This document shows, piece after piece, positions 18,341 to 27,170 of a DNA stretch of 64,000 nucleotides. A program made the translations under genes and the position numbers. This DNA is from Alphaproteobacteria bacterium (GTDB taxonomy: Bacteria; Pseudomonadota; Alphaproteobacteria; UBA8366; GCA-2717185), in contig WLWY01000013.1 in assembly GCA_012103325.1 (NCBI GenBank), positions 1-64,000 of the forward strand. The letters are read 5' to 3'. The notes beneath the pieces are model-generated. The model was not told the origin of the DNA, made no database searches, and saw nothing but the letters and a program-made list of their open reading frames with translations. Numbering within the stretch: the stretch's first letter is position 1; every line of letters starts with the position of its first letter.

Positions 18341-19083
18341 ATTAAAGGGACACAAATTTAACTATCCATCCGCCGCCGGCTTCGGTCCCGGTTTCCGTTT
18401 CGCCAGCGTTCGCCCGAGGCGTTTCTCCAGCCGCTTGGTGAACCGGGCTGAGCCCAGCGGGCGGCCGGTTCGTTCCGCCGCGCGGATCGCGTCGCGGTCG
18501 TCCTCGTCGAGGCCCTGGCGTAGGAACGCCGCCCAGTCCGGCGCCAGATCGAGCAGCGGCTTGACCTTCACCAGGCTGTCGTCCTGGCCTGAGAGGTGCG
18601 CCCGCGCGCTTGACCATTTCCAGTCCCGCGCCCGCCGTTTCAGCCCCGCCCGCACTGGGTTCAGTTCGACATAGCGTGCGCAGGCCAGCAGATAAGGTTT
18701 GTCCATCGGGAAGGACGCGAACCGCCCCTGCCACAGATAGCCGCGCCAGCCCTCGCGCATGTTGATATGCCGCGTGTAGCGCCGGTGCGCTTCCCCCAGG
18801 GCTGCGCGGAGCCCGTCCGGGTCCTTTGGCACGAGGATGAGATGGACATGGTCCGGCATCAGGCAATAACCCCAGACCGCGACCCTGGCCGCCTTGCAGC
18901 CGTCCGCGAGCAGGCGCAGATAGGCCGCATAGTCGTCGTCGCCGAAGAACACCGGCTGCCGCCGGTTGCCCCGCTGCGTCACATGATGCGGCACGCCCGC
19001 CGCCACCACTCTTGCCAATCGTGCCATAGGGTAAGGCTATGCGGCGGCAGCGGCCGCGTCAATTACGTATGGTGTCCCTTAAA
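18341..19083. mobile_element. RAYT element, intact copy with inverted ends
   Basis: About 740 bp. The left end reads ATTAAAGGGACACAAATTTA (18341-18360) and the right end GGTGTCCCTTAA (19071-19082), so GGGACACC/A motifs face inward as an imperfect inverted repeat. The only gene is the RAYT transposase. It sits between an IS30 remnant and the cupin gene, and a decayed sister copy is at 13.5-14.2 kb. Confidence 0.6.
18362..19027 (-). CDS. RAYT / IS200-like Y1 transposase
   Basis: A 221-residue REP-associated tyrosine transposase. The N-terminal part has PHHVTQRGNRRQPVFF. The HUH metal motif is MPDHVHLIL at about residues 57-65. The catalytic region RRYTRHINMREGWRGYLWQG is near residues 83-102, followed by RYVELNPVRAGLKRRARDW. 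These enzymes nick single-stranded DNA and are thought to mobilise flanking REP-type palindromes. The reading frame is intact, unlike its sister copy. The C-terminal tail is basic (KRLGRTLAKRKPGPKPA). It may still be functional, as the window is rich in palindromic repeats. Confidence 0.88.
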   Translation of the reverse strand: MARLARVVAAGVPHHVTQRGNRRQPVFFGDDDYAAYLRLLADGCKAARVAVWGYCLMPDHVHLILVPKDPDGLRAALGEAHRRYTRHINMREGWRGYLWQGRFASFPMDKPYLLACARYVELNPVRAGLKRRARDWKWSSARAHLSGQDDSLVKVKPLLDLAPDWAAFLRQGLDEDDRDAIRAAERTGRPLGSARFTKRLEKRLGRTLAKRKPGPKPAADG

Positions 19084-19185
19084 CTTCCAGTTACGGATGC
19101 GTTGGGGTTGACCTGAAAACCTATAGAACGCGGCGTGCGGCGCTGTTAGACTTTTTTCACCTGAATGAGGAACCGAGGAGCATCC

Positions 19186-19572
19186 GTGCGGCCCAGCAAG
19201 GTGAACATAATTGACGCCGTCGATAGCCAGATTGCAGATGTCTTCGATCCATATATTGTCGGTGACGTGAACGACGCGCAGGTCAAGATCGCCAAGTTCG
19301 GCGAGGCTTTCGAGTGGCACACGCATGCTGAGGAGGATGAAGGTTTCCTGGTCTTGCGCGGACGTATCGCGTTGGATTTTCGCGACGGCACGGTCGAACT
19401 GGCGGAAGGCGATTTCATCGTTGTTCCGCGAACGGTCGAGCATCGTCCCCGATCCCTTACCGATGAGCCGGTGGTGCTTATGTTCGAGCCATCAACCACG
19501 CTTAACACCGGCGACGCTGTCACCGATCTGACTGTCAGCCAACCAAAACGTTTGCGTTCTGGCGCGCCCTAG
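19186..19572 (+). CDS. Cupin-domain protein
   Basis: About 128 residues forming one cupin beta-barrel. Cupin motif 1 is visible as FEWHTHAEEDEGFLVLRG, with the metal-binding His, His and Glu. Motif 2 is in EGDFIVVPRTVEHRPRS, with the second His. The GTG at 19186 has GAGGAG five bases upstream, a better start than the ATG at 19165. Small single-cupin proteins of this kind act as isomerases, dioxygenases or sensors, and nothing here narrows it. It lies between the RAYT element and a large convergent regulator gene. Confidence 0.8.
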   Translation: MRPSKVNIIDAVDSQIADVFDPYIVGDVNDAQVKIAKFGEAFEWHTHAEEDEGFLVLRGRIALDFRDGTVELAEGDFIVVPRTVEHRPRSLTDEPVVLMFEPSTTLNTGDAVTDLTVSQPKRLRSGAP

Positions 19573-19628
19573 CCCAACCCAAACGCTGCATACCGCGCCA
19601 TGACGGGCATACATAGCCTAGCACGGAT

Positions 19629-22600
19629 TTAAGTCAGGCTCTCAAGCAGGGTTTTTGCGGCTTTGAGGTCCATTGTATCGAAGCCTTCCGTAAACCAGTC
19701 GTGGACCGGCTGCAGCAGATCACGCGCCTCGGCGGTTTTGCCTTGGCTTTGCCAAAGGCGCGCAAGACTCATCGCGGCGCGCAGTTCCCAGGATTTTGCC
19801 GACTGGCCCCGGGCGATCTCCAGCGCTTTCATATAGGCCGCTTCGGCGGCCGCATAATCCCGCCTGTCGTCCGCCTGACAAGACAGGCCAAATTGTCTTT
19901 GAATCTCGGCGTTCCACCACTTTTCCTCGCCGAGTTCGACGAAGGTCATGGCCTCTCTTATCGCTTCGCGCCCTTCGTCGAACCGCATGGCGCGATGATA
20001 CGATTCGCTGATTAGGGTAAGATAAAAGACCTGCCATGTTTGCGAACCCGTTTCGCGGCAATCCGACAGGGACGTCTGAAGTTCGGCAATACCGTCATCA
20101 TGGTCTCCTGAAGCGGAAAGGGCCCAGCCATGCAGGATTCCCGCCATGGCGATGCGATAGCGAAAGCCGTGTTCTTTGGAGATGGCTATCGCGCGTTCGG
20201 CACAGTCGCGCACCTTGTCGACCTCGCCCCGGAGCATGTGCGTATACGCCGCGCTGTTAAGGGCTTGCTCGACGCTGTGCGGATGGTCGAGTTGCTCGGC
20301 CAGCGCATACGCGTCCTCCGACGCTTGCAAGGCGGCATCCGGATAGCCCAGAAACCACTCGTTCCACCCGGCAGTGTTAAGCGCGACAACACCGGGATCC
20401 AATCCTGAAAGACGGAGATGCGCGTCGTGCTGCGCGGGTTCATGGACTCGATTGCACCGGTGAATAAAGTCCCGCGCTTTCTCGAACTCACCGTAAATAC
20501 ACGCGGAATGCCCCAAACACGCATTCGCCTGGACGTGCAACACCGAATCATTCGTCGCGTTCGCGAGATCGAGACATTGCTGGGCGAAATCCCGCGCGGC
20601 GGTCGTATTGCCTCCGATTTGGTTCACGTAGCGCAGACCGACAAGAACATGTTTGAGACGGTTCTTATCGTCGATGCGCCGGCAGAGTTCATGGGCTCGA
20701 AGGTAGGCACGTTTGGCTTCGACCGACGCGTAGCCTGTCGTGGCCATCAGGACGGGCCCGAGGGAGATTTGTATATCGAGCTCCCGGGAGAGCCGCTCGC
20801 GCGTATTCGGCAACGCCGACAACGCGTCGAGCGCTTTGCGGAGGTGGGCCGTTGCCTCCTGGTAGGAGGACCTCGCCATGGCCATCTCGCCCGCCTTCTG
20901 CCAGTAGCTGCAGGCGTGGTCGGGGTCTTCGGCGGCCGAATAATGATAAGCGATCAGTTCCGGTTCCACCTCGGCGGTTTCGGGGAACTTATCGACCAAG
21001 GCCGACGCGACGCGCCCATGCAATTCTTTTCGCCGGCTTATGAGTAAATTGTCGTAGGCGGAATCCCGGACGAGCGCATGCTTGAAAATGTAGGTTGCAT
21101 CCGGCCGCGCACCGGTACCGTAAGCCAATCCCGAATCGATCAACCGGTCCAGCCCTTTTTGGATTGCCGCCTCTTCCATGTCGCAGACTTCCGCAAGCAA
21201 GCGATAATTGAACTCGCGTCCGATCACGGCGCCGACTTGGGCAACGTCCCTGGCATCGCCCAGGCGATCCAGCCGCTCCATGAACAGGGTCTGTAGCGTG
21301 GGCGGGGAAAATGCCTGGTCGCCGGCGCCCGTACCGCCTGCTTCCATGGCGGCGAGCGTCATTTCCTCGACATACAACGGAATACCGTCCGTCCGATCCG
21401 CAATCTGGTCGATAAAGGTGCTGTCGGCGTCGTCTCCAATCACCGCCTGGACCATGTCAGCAACCTGAATGCGGCCCAGCCGGGTCAGCGAGAAGGCCTG
21501 TTGGTTTCCGAACGCCTCTGCCCAAGGCGGCCGCCATTCGGGCCGATGGGTGATCACCAGGAGAACGCGCGAACCGGATAAGGCCGGAATCACCTGCTCG
21601 AGGAATTCGATGGTCGTCGGATCGATCCAATGCGCGTCCTCCAGCAGGATCAACAAAGGTTCGGCTTCGGCCATCGACCGCAATTGGCCGACCAACGCCT
21701 GCAGCGTACGGTCCTTCACTTGTTGCGGCGTCAGATCGAGGGCTTCGACCGGAAGCGATAGTAAGGCGCCGAAAAACAGGACGTTTTCAGCGCTTTCGGA
21801 ACCGGCACGGTGCAACAGGGTCTGAAGCTTGTCCAATCGTGCGTCGCCGTCATCGTCCGCGGCGAACCCGGCCGCTGTTTCAAGCGCGCGTATGACGGGC
21901 TGCAGCGCGCTGTTCACATAAAATGGCGAGCATTGATAGTTTAGGCGGGTATAGGATTCGTCCCCGAGGCGCTGTTCGAGCATGTGAAGCAGCCGTGATT
22001 TTCCAATCCCCGCTTCGCCGGATACGAGGACCACTTGACCGTCGCCCGTCTTGCACTGCGCCCACCGGTCCGACAACAGGTCGAGTTCCTGACGGCGGCC
22101 GACGAACCGTGTCAGCGGCGAAACGTGACTGGCCTCGAACCGGCTGGATAACGGACGATCGGACTCGACCCGCCAGGCAGGGACGGTGCCGGCGAAATCA
22201 TCGAAAGATAAAGCACCGAGATCGACCGTGACGAAATGCCGCCGCACCTGGCGAAATGTTTCTTCGGAAATCGTCACCTGATCCGGCAAGGCGCTCTGTT
22301 GCAGCCGAATGGCGAGATTTGGCGTTTCGCCCAGGGCAACGGCATCGTTATTTAGAACGACCGGGCCCGTTGCGATGCCAACCTTGGCGCGCAGGGACGC
22401 CGCGTTGCCTTCGCGCATCGCGGCGATTGCCTGAACGGCTTCCAACCCCACCCGAACAGCCCGCTCTGCCTGGTTTTCGTGGGCGGTTGGCCACCCGAAA
22501 TAGACCGTCATTTCGGCGCCGGGCGCGTGGGCAACATGGCCGCCATAGCGGTTTACCAAATTGGTGATGGCTGCCTGATAGAGCGACAGCGTATCGGACA

Positions 22601-23285
22601 GGTCTTCCGGGTCGAGCCGCTGCGAGAGCGCGGAGGCACCGTCGAGCGTGACGCTCATGACCGACAATTGCCGGCGTTCGGACTGGATCGGCTTGCCTGT
22701 CTGGCCGGATGCCGCATCGCGAAGCGTTTCGATCGCGCCGAGAATAATTTTCCGATCGCCCAGCGGCGCGATCCCGATTTCCTTCAAATCCCGGTCGCCG
22801 AGGCCCGGCAGCAGGCTGCGGTCGATCCGGTTGTCGACAAAACAATCGACATAGCCCGCCATGCCGATCTCCTGCAGCCATGTCTGCAATGAGTCGGCTT
22901 CCGGGCCGGCAGACGGCGGCATCGAGTCGGCTCGCCCTGGCGAAGAGGCGTCAGCGGGTACCACGGGATCGGTTTGAACGATTTCAACCGGCGCAATGAA
23001 ACGAAAGCCGCGTCGCGGGACGGTTTCGATAAAATCCTGTCGTTTGCCATCGTCGCCGATCGCCTGACGCGCCGCCTTGATCCGGCTGCTGACCGCGGAG
23101 TCCGATACGATCCGGCCATCCCACACCGCGTCGAGGATTTTGTCGCGGTTGACCAGCCGGCCACGCTCCTTCACCAGGAACAACAGCAGATCCAGCACTT
23201 GCGGCTCAACATGAACGAGAGATCCGCCGCGTTTCAGCTCGTAGCGGGTCTCGCTAAGTTCACACTCGCCAAAACAATAGTGCAT
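19629..23285 (-). CDS. wHTH-SAM-cyclase-like-AAA-TPR giant regulator
   Basis: About 1,218 residues. Domains in order: an OmpR-type winged helix (1-95, LDLLLFLVKERGRLVNRDKI, FIETVPRRGFRF); a SAM-type helical domain (about 135-190, LQTWLQEIGMAGYVDCF); a class III nucleotide-cyclase homology domain (about 200-350); a STAND/AAA ATPase (Walker A GEAGIGKS, Walker B LLILLEDAHWID); and a long TPR-like alpha-solenoid. In the cyclase domain the two metal-binding Asp positions read Thr (VMSVTLDG) and Ala (GAEMTVYFG), so it is probably catalytically dead. GAGG precedes the ATG at 23285; 23315 is an alternative. It is divergent from the beta-propeller/ankyrin operon. It is likely a transcription activator triggered by ATP-dependent conformational change. 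Confidence 0.82.
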   Translation of the reverse strand: MHYCFGECELSETRYELKRGGSLVHVEPQVLDLLLFLVKERGRLVNRDKILDAVWDGRIVSDSAVSSRIKAARQAIGDDGKRQDFIETVPRRGFRFIAPVEIVQTDPVVPADASSPGRADSMPPSAGPEADSLQTWLQEIGMAGYVDCFVDNRIDRSLLPGLGDRDLKEIGIAPLGDRKIILGAIETLRDAASGQTGKPIQSERRQLSVMSVTLDGASALSQRLDPEDLSDTLSLYQAAITNLVNRYGGHVAHAPGAEMTVYFGWPTAHENQAERAVRVGLEAVQAIAAMREGNAASLRAKVGIATGPVVLNNDAVALGETPNLAIRLQQSALPDQVTISEETFRQVRRHFVTVDLGALSFDDFAGTVPAWRVESDRPLSSRFEASHVSPLTRFVGRRQELDLLSDRWAQCKTGDGQVVLVSGEAGIGKSRLLHMLEQRLGDESYTRLNYQCSPFYVNSALQPVIRALETAAGFAADDDGDARLDKLQTLLHRAGSESAENVLFFGALLSLPVEALDLTPQQVKDRTLQALVGQLRSMAEAEPLLILLEDAHWIDPTTIEFLEQVIPALSGSRVLLVITHRPEWRPPWAEAFGNQQAFSLTRLGRIQVADMVQAVIGDDADSTFIDQIADRTDGIPLYVEEMTLAAMEAGGTGAGDQAFSPPTLQTLFMERLDRLGDARDVAQVGAVIGREFNYRLLAEVCDMEEAAIQKGLDRLIDSGLAYGTGARPDATYIFKHALVRDSAYDNLLISRRKELHGRVASALVDKFPETAEVEPELIAYHYSAAEDPDHACSYWQKAGEMAMARSSYQEATAHLRKALDALSALPNTRERLSRELDIQISLGPVLMATTGYASVEAKRAYLRAHELCRRIDDKNRLKHVLVGLRYVNQIGGNTTAARDFAQQCLDLANATNDSVLHVQANACLGHSACIYGEFEKARDFIHRCNRVHEPAQHDAHLRLSGLDPGVVALNTAGWNEWFLGYPDAALQASEDAYALAEQLDHPHSVEQALNSAAYTHMLRGEVDKVRDCAERAIAISKEHGFRYRIAMAGILHGWALSASGDHDDGIAELQTSLSDCRETGSQTWQVFYLTLISESYHRAMRFDEGREAIREAMTFVELGEEKWWNAEIQRQFGLSCQADDRRDYAAAEAAYMKALEIARGQSAKSWELRAAMSLARLWQSQGKTAEARDLLQPVHDWFTEGFDTMDLKAAKTLLESLT

Positions 23286-23526
23286 GCCCGGCCTCTGCCG
23301 CAGGCGGCTCTTCATCGGTTAAGGAGACCCGATACACCGCTGGATGTCCCACCAGAACGTCATTGTCACCAAGAATCCGCAATTTTTCAACGGGACTCCC
23401 CATACCATTGACCAGTTGCGGTGTCCGATCGGGTGCATTCCGTCCTTTGTCGTCTAATAAATGGGAGGGTGCTTCAGGATTAATTGCCTGGCGTCGTTCG
23501 AGATTCCTTGCGTAGCATTGCACGGG

Positions 23527-24522
23527 ATGATCACTTTTCGACGCATGCGGCTCTTCCGGTTTTTGCCGGGTTTGTCCGGCTTTCTTGTTGCCATCGCTCT
23601 CGTGGGCGGTGGCGTTGCGGCGGAACTCGACGTGCGGACGGTTTTGGACGGCAAAATCATTCGCGCCTTGGCCGTCGATCCCGCCGACCCATCGCGCGCT
23701 CTGGTCGGGCAGAAGGGCGGTGCCCCGGGGAGCGCGCTCGTCTTAGAAAGCCGCGACGGGGGCGAGACGTGGCGTGCCTTGAATGGCGGCGCGTCTTTGT
23801 CGCCGGAGGCTACGGATGTGCAGGCGGTCGCCGTGGTGGGCGGTGACGTCGTTCTTGCCGGAACCTGGAAGCATGGCCTGTTCGTCTCACGCGATAGCGG
23901 GGGAACGTTCGAGCGTCACGCTGGCTTCCCCAGCAGCGATATCCGCGATTTCCATGTAATTGCCGATGGCGGGGGAGCCGTCGTCTATGCCGCGACCGCG
24001 CGCGACGGGGTGTTTCTTAGCACCGATGCCGGGGAGACATGGCGTTCGCTCGGGCCGGGCCGGGACTTCTTTTGGTCGCTGGCAGGCTTGCGGGATGGCC
24101 GCGCCGTCTATGCCGTGTCCCTGGAGAAGGCGGTTTACAGCCTGTTGCGCCCAGCAGGCGACTGGCGGCGGATTTTCCGGGATGACGACGGCTATGCGCT
24201 GGCAGCGGGCGCGAACGGTACTGCGCTGGCGATTGCCGCACAAACAGGGGCCTATTTGTCGCCGGACCAGGGCACGTCGTGGCGCCCCATCGCGGCGCTC
24301 AAAGGCGAGAAGCTTTCGAGCGTGCTCTATGTCGCCGACGGAACGCCGTTGTTCGGGTCCTGGTCGGATGGACTCATTCGGGTGGACTCCGCGAACGGCG
24401 CGGTCAAGCGTATCCTGCCCGGAACGCCGGTCGTGCATCTCGCGGTCTCGGGCGACCGTCTGTTGGTCGGCACCTGGGGGCAGGGGCTCAAGCTGGTGCC
24501 GCTTTCCGCTGTTGCACGATGA
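23527..24522 (+). CDS. Exported beta-propeller (BNR/sortilin-like) protein
   Basis: About 331 residues. A signal peptide or anchor (LFRFLPGLSGFLVAIALVGG) is followed by repeats with Asp-box-like signatures: SRDGGETWRAL, SRDSGGTFERH, STDAGETWRSL and SPDQGTSWRPI. These are typical of BNR/YCF48/sortilin beta-propellers. The role is probably binding or assembly outside the cytoplasm rather than catalysis. The ATG at 23527 follows GGG; a second at 23545 (MRLFRFL) is also possible. The stop overlaps the next start (ATGA), so it is translationally coupled to the ankyrin gene. The divergent giant wHTH regulator is the likely controller. Confidence 0.75.
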   Translation: MITFRRMRLFRFLPGLSGFLVAIALVGGGVAAELDVRTVLDGKIIRALAVDPADPSRALVGQKGGAPGSALVLESRDGGETWRALNGGASLSPEATDVQAVAVVGGDVVLAGTWKHGLFVSRDSGGTFERHAGFPSSDIRDFHVIADGGGAVVYAATARDGVFLSTDAGETWRSLGPGRDFFWSLAGLRDGRAVYAVSLEKAVYSLLRPAGDWRRIFRDDDGYALAAGANGTALAIAAQTGAYLSPDQGTSWRPIAALKGEKLSSVLYVADGTPLFGSWSDGLIRVDSANGAVKRILPGTPVVHLAVSGDRLLVGTWGQGLKLVPLSAVAR

Positions 24523-24971
24523 CGTGTGGCTACCGGCGGGTTTTCCTTTTCCTCACCTTGGCGGCGATGGTGTCGCATCCGGTTCAGGCGCGTCCGGCCG
24601 CGGAAATCCCGCTGCTGGCCGCGACCCTCAAGGGCGATGTGCAAAAAGTTGCAGCCCTGCTCGCGGCCGGGACAGATCCCAACACCCATGACACCCATCG
24701 CAACACTGCGCTGATCTATGCCGCGCGCGACGGCGAAGCGAAGATTGCCGGTGTTCTGCTGAAGGCCGGCGCGGACCCCGGCTGGATCGATGGCGAAAAG
24801 GTCACGCCGCTTATCCTGGCCGCCTTCAAAGGGCATTTGGCGATTGTGAAACTGCTCCTCGCCCGAAATGTCGACCGCGCGCATCGCGACCAGTGGGGAC
24901 GGACGGCGCTGGACTATGCGCTGCGGCGGGGAGACGACGATCCGATTGCGGTGCTGCTGCGGACACGGTGA
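24519..24971 (+). CDS. Exported ankyrin-repeat protein
   Basis: 150 residues: a signal peptide (RRVFLFLTLAAMVSHPVQA) followed by about three to four ankyrin repeats (PLLAATLKGDVQKVAALLAA, TALIYAARDGEAKIAGVLLK, TPLILAAFKGHLAIVKLLLA, TALDYALRRGDDDPIAVLL). Periplasmic ankyrin proteins in proteobacteria often act as partners or protectors of other envelope proteins. The ATG at 24519 overlaps the stop of the beta-propeller gene, so the two products are probably made together and may interact. The length matches other small bacterial ankyrin proteins. Confidence 0.8.
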   Translation: MTCGYRRVFLFLTLAAMVSHPVQARPAAEIPLLAATLKGDVQKVAALLAAGTDPNTHDTHRNTALIYAARDGEAKIAGVLLKAGADPGWIDGEKVTPLILAAFKGHLAIVKLLLARNVDRAHRDQWGRTALDYALRRGDDDPIAVLLRTR

Positions 24972-25031
24972 GGGCCGTGACCCTATTCGTTCGTCATCCC
25001 GATCAAGTCGGAGATGACGGTCGGGGAACAG

Positions 25032-26957
25032 TTAGCCCGTGTGATCGAGGAAGGTGCGCAGCGACTGGCTGCGGGTCGGGTGCCGCAGTTTGCGGATCGC
25101 CTTGGCCTCGATCTGACGAATCCGCTCGCGGGTGACCGAGAACTTCACGCCGACTTCTTCCAGCGTATGATCCGTATTAAGGCCGATGCCGAACCGCATA
25201 CGCAGAATGCGTTCCTCCCGGGCGGTCAGCCCTTCGAGCGCTTTTGTCGTCGCGACACTCAAGTCGGCGCGAACGGCGGAGTCCAGCGGGATCTCGGCGT
25301 TCTTGTCCTCGATGAAGTCGCCGAGATGGCTGTTTTCTTCGTCGCCGACCGGGGTTTCCAGGCTGATCGGGTCCTTGGCGATCTTCTGCACCTGCCGGAC
25401 CTTTTCCAGCGGAATATCCAGGCGTTTTGCCAGCTCCTCCGGAGTCGGTTCGCGGCCCATCTCGTGCAGCAGCTGATGCGAGGTGCGCAGGATCTTGTTG
25501 GTCGTCTCGATCATGTGTACGGGCACGCGGATGGTGCGGGCCTGATCGGCGATGGACCGGGTAATGGCCTGTCGGATCCACCATGTCGCGTAGGTCGAGA
25601 ACTTATAGCCACGGCGGTATTCGAACTTATCGACCGCTTTCATCAGGCCGATATTGCCTTCCTGAATCAGGTCGAGGAATTGCAGGCCGCGGTTCGTGTA
25701 TTTCTTGGCGATCGAGATGACGAGCCGCAGATTGGCTTCGACCATTTCCTTCTTGGCCTGACTGGCCTCGCGATCGCCCTTTTGAACCGTTTGTGCAACG
25801 CGCCGGAACTCGTCCATCGGCATGCGGACCGCATCGGCAATCTCAGCGACCTGCTCGCGCAGCTCTTTGACATCGTCGCGATGCTTGGTCGCGAATTTCT
25901 TCCAGCCCTTTGCCTTGACGCGCGAAATGGCGTTTATCCAATAAGGGCCGATTTCATTCCCAAAATACCGCTTCAGGAAATCGTCCCGTTTGACGCCGCA
26001 ATCCATGGCAAGGCGCAGGAGTTTTCCTTCCAGGCTGGCGAGCTGCTTGCTGTGCGCACGCACCTCGTCGACGAAGCGCTCGATCTCCGCTTCGCTGAGG
26101 CAGATACGGCTCAGCCCGTCCACCAGCTTTTGGAGGTGTTTCTCATAGGTTTTGCTTGTTGCCGCCGGCAGCGTTTCGCCGTTTCGCATGGCGGCGATTT
26201 GCTTGTCTCTCAGGCGATGCAGCTTGCGATAGGTCGCGGATATCTGTTTGAGAGTGTCCAGAATCTCCGGCTCCAGGGTCTCCTGGATTGCGGTCAGCGA
26301 AAGAGACGGTTCGTCGAATTCATCCTCGTCTTCATCCGCGTCGGGGTCGTTGGCGCAAGGCCTGCTGGTGGCCATGTCAGCCGTATCCAGCGTCTTCGAA
26401 TGGGTTGCCTCAAGGTCGATGACTTCGCGGAGAAAGATCTCCTCGTTGGTCAAGGCGTCGTGCCATTGTGCCACGGCCAGCATCGTCAACGGGCTTTCGT
26501 TTAGCGCGGACATCAGGCGTTCCCGGCCGCCTTCGATGCGTTTGGCGATGGCCACTTCGCCCTCGCGGGAGAGCAATTTGACGGTGCCCATTTCGCGCAA
26601 ATACATCCGGACAGGATCGTCGGTCAGACCGGACATCGCATCGGGCGTACCGCCCGCGCTGGCGGCGCGCTCCGGCGCTTTCGCGGCGTCTTCCGGCGGG
26701 CTGGATTCGTCCGGCGCGTCGTCGTCAACGACATCGATGCCCATTTCCGAGAGCATCGCCATCATATCTTCGATCTGTTCGGAGGATACGCGATCCTGCG
26801 GTAGAATCGTGTTGAGTTGGCGTAACGTAATATTGCCGCGCTCCCGGCCTTCGCTCAGGAGTTTCTCGACTTGTTGGCTGGCATCGTCGATGTCTCGTGC
26901 CGCCGTTGGATTGCTGGTTTCTTCTTGGGTTTGCGTTCGCTCTATCGCTATGTCCAT
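25032..26957 (-). CDS. rpoD: RNA polymerase sigma-70 factor RpoD
   Basis: 641 residues with the full group 1 layout: region 1.1 (about 25-85), 1.2 (DDPVRMYLREMGTVKLLSR), an acidic insert, region 2 (LRLVISIAKKYTNRGLQFLD, then YATWWIRQAITRSIADQA), region 3 and region 4.2 (HTLEEVGVKFSVTRERIRQI). All promoter-reading residues look canonical. I chose the ATG at 26957, because upstream codons are not RpoD-like. dnaG, which normally precedes rpoD in alphaproteobacteria, is not beside it; the upstream neighbour is a LysR regulator. It could be the housekeeping gene in a moved context or a second rpoD. A 14-bp motif shared with the LysR/dioxygenase divergent region lies 158 bp upstream. Confidence 0.9.
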   Translation of the reverse strand: MDIAIERTQTQEETSNPTAARDIDDASQQVEKLLSEGRERGNITLRQLNTILPQDRVSSEQIEDMMAMLSEMGIDVVDDDAPDESSPPEDAAKAPERAASAGGTPDAMSGLTDDPVRMYLREMGTVKLLSREGEVAIAKRIEGGRERLMSALNESPLTMLAVAQWHDALTNEEIFLREVIDLEATHSKTLDTADMATSRPCANDPDADEDEDEFDEPSLSLTAIQETLEPEILDTLKQISATYRKLHRLRDKQIAAMRNGETLPAATSKTYEKHLQKLVDGLSRICLSEAEIERFVDEVRAHSKQLASLEGKLLRLAMDCGVKRDDFLKRYFGNEIGPYWINAISRVKAKGWKKFATKHRDDVKELREQVAEIADAVRMPMDEFRRVAQTVQKGDREASQAKKEMVEANLRLVISIAKKYTNRGLQFLDLIQEGNIGLMKAVDKFEYRRGYKFSTYATWWIRQAITRSIADQARTIRVPVHMIETTNKILRTSHQLLHEMGREPTPEELAKRLDIPLEKVRQVQKIAKDPISLETPVGDEENSHLGDFIEDKNAEIPLDSAVRADLSVATTKALEGLTAREERILRMRFGIGLNTDHTLEEVGVKFSVTRERIRQIEAKAIRKLRHPTRSQSLRTFLDHTG

Positions 26958-27114
26958 GGTCGTCCGGTTTATCTCCCTAGGGTCACCGTTCCTGCGGCAG
27001 GCGTGTGGGCTTGTATATTTTTTGTGCCTTGCCTGTGCGCCGCAGGCTTGAGCGGCGCAACATTGGCGTCCGAGCACGCATAGGAAAAGAGAATAATTTC
27101 GATAATTAATATCG

Positions 27115-27128
27115 GATATTCGAATACT
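27115..27128. promoter_or_regulatory. 14-bp motif copy 1, in the rpoD leader
   Basis: GATATTCGAATACT, containing the perfect palindrome TATTCGAATA. The same 14 bases recur at 28070-28083. This copy lies between the LysR stop and rpoD, 158 bp upstream of the rpoD start codon. Confidence 0.45.
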
Positions 27129-27170
27129 TGCGGAGGCGACCGGATTCCCTGGCTTGCAGGGGTTAACCGC

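Noticed and set aside
23316..23526. Operator in the divergent gap of the giant wHTH gene
   Set aside because: I looked for repeats or palindromes here and saw none strong enough to report.
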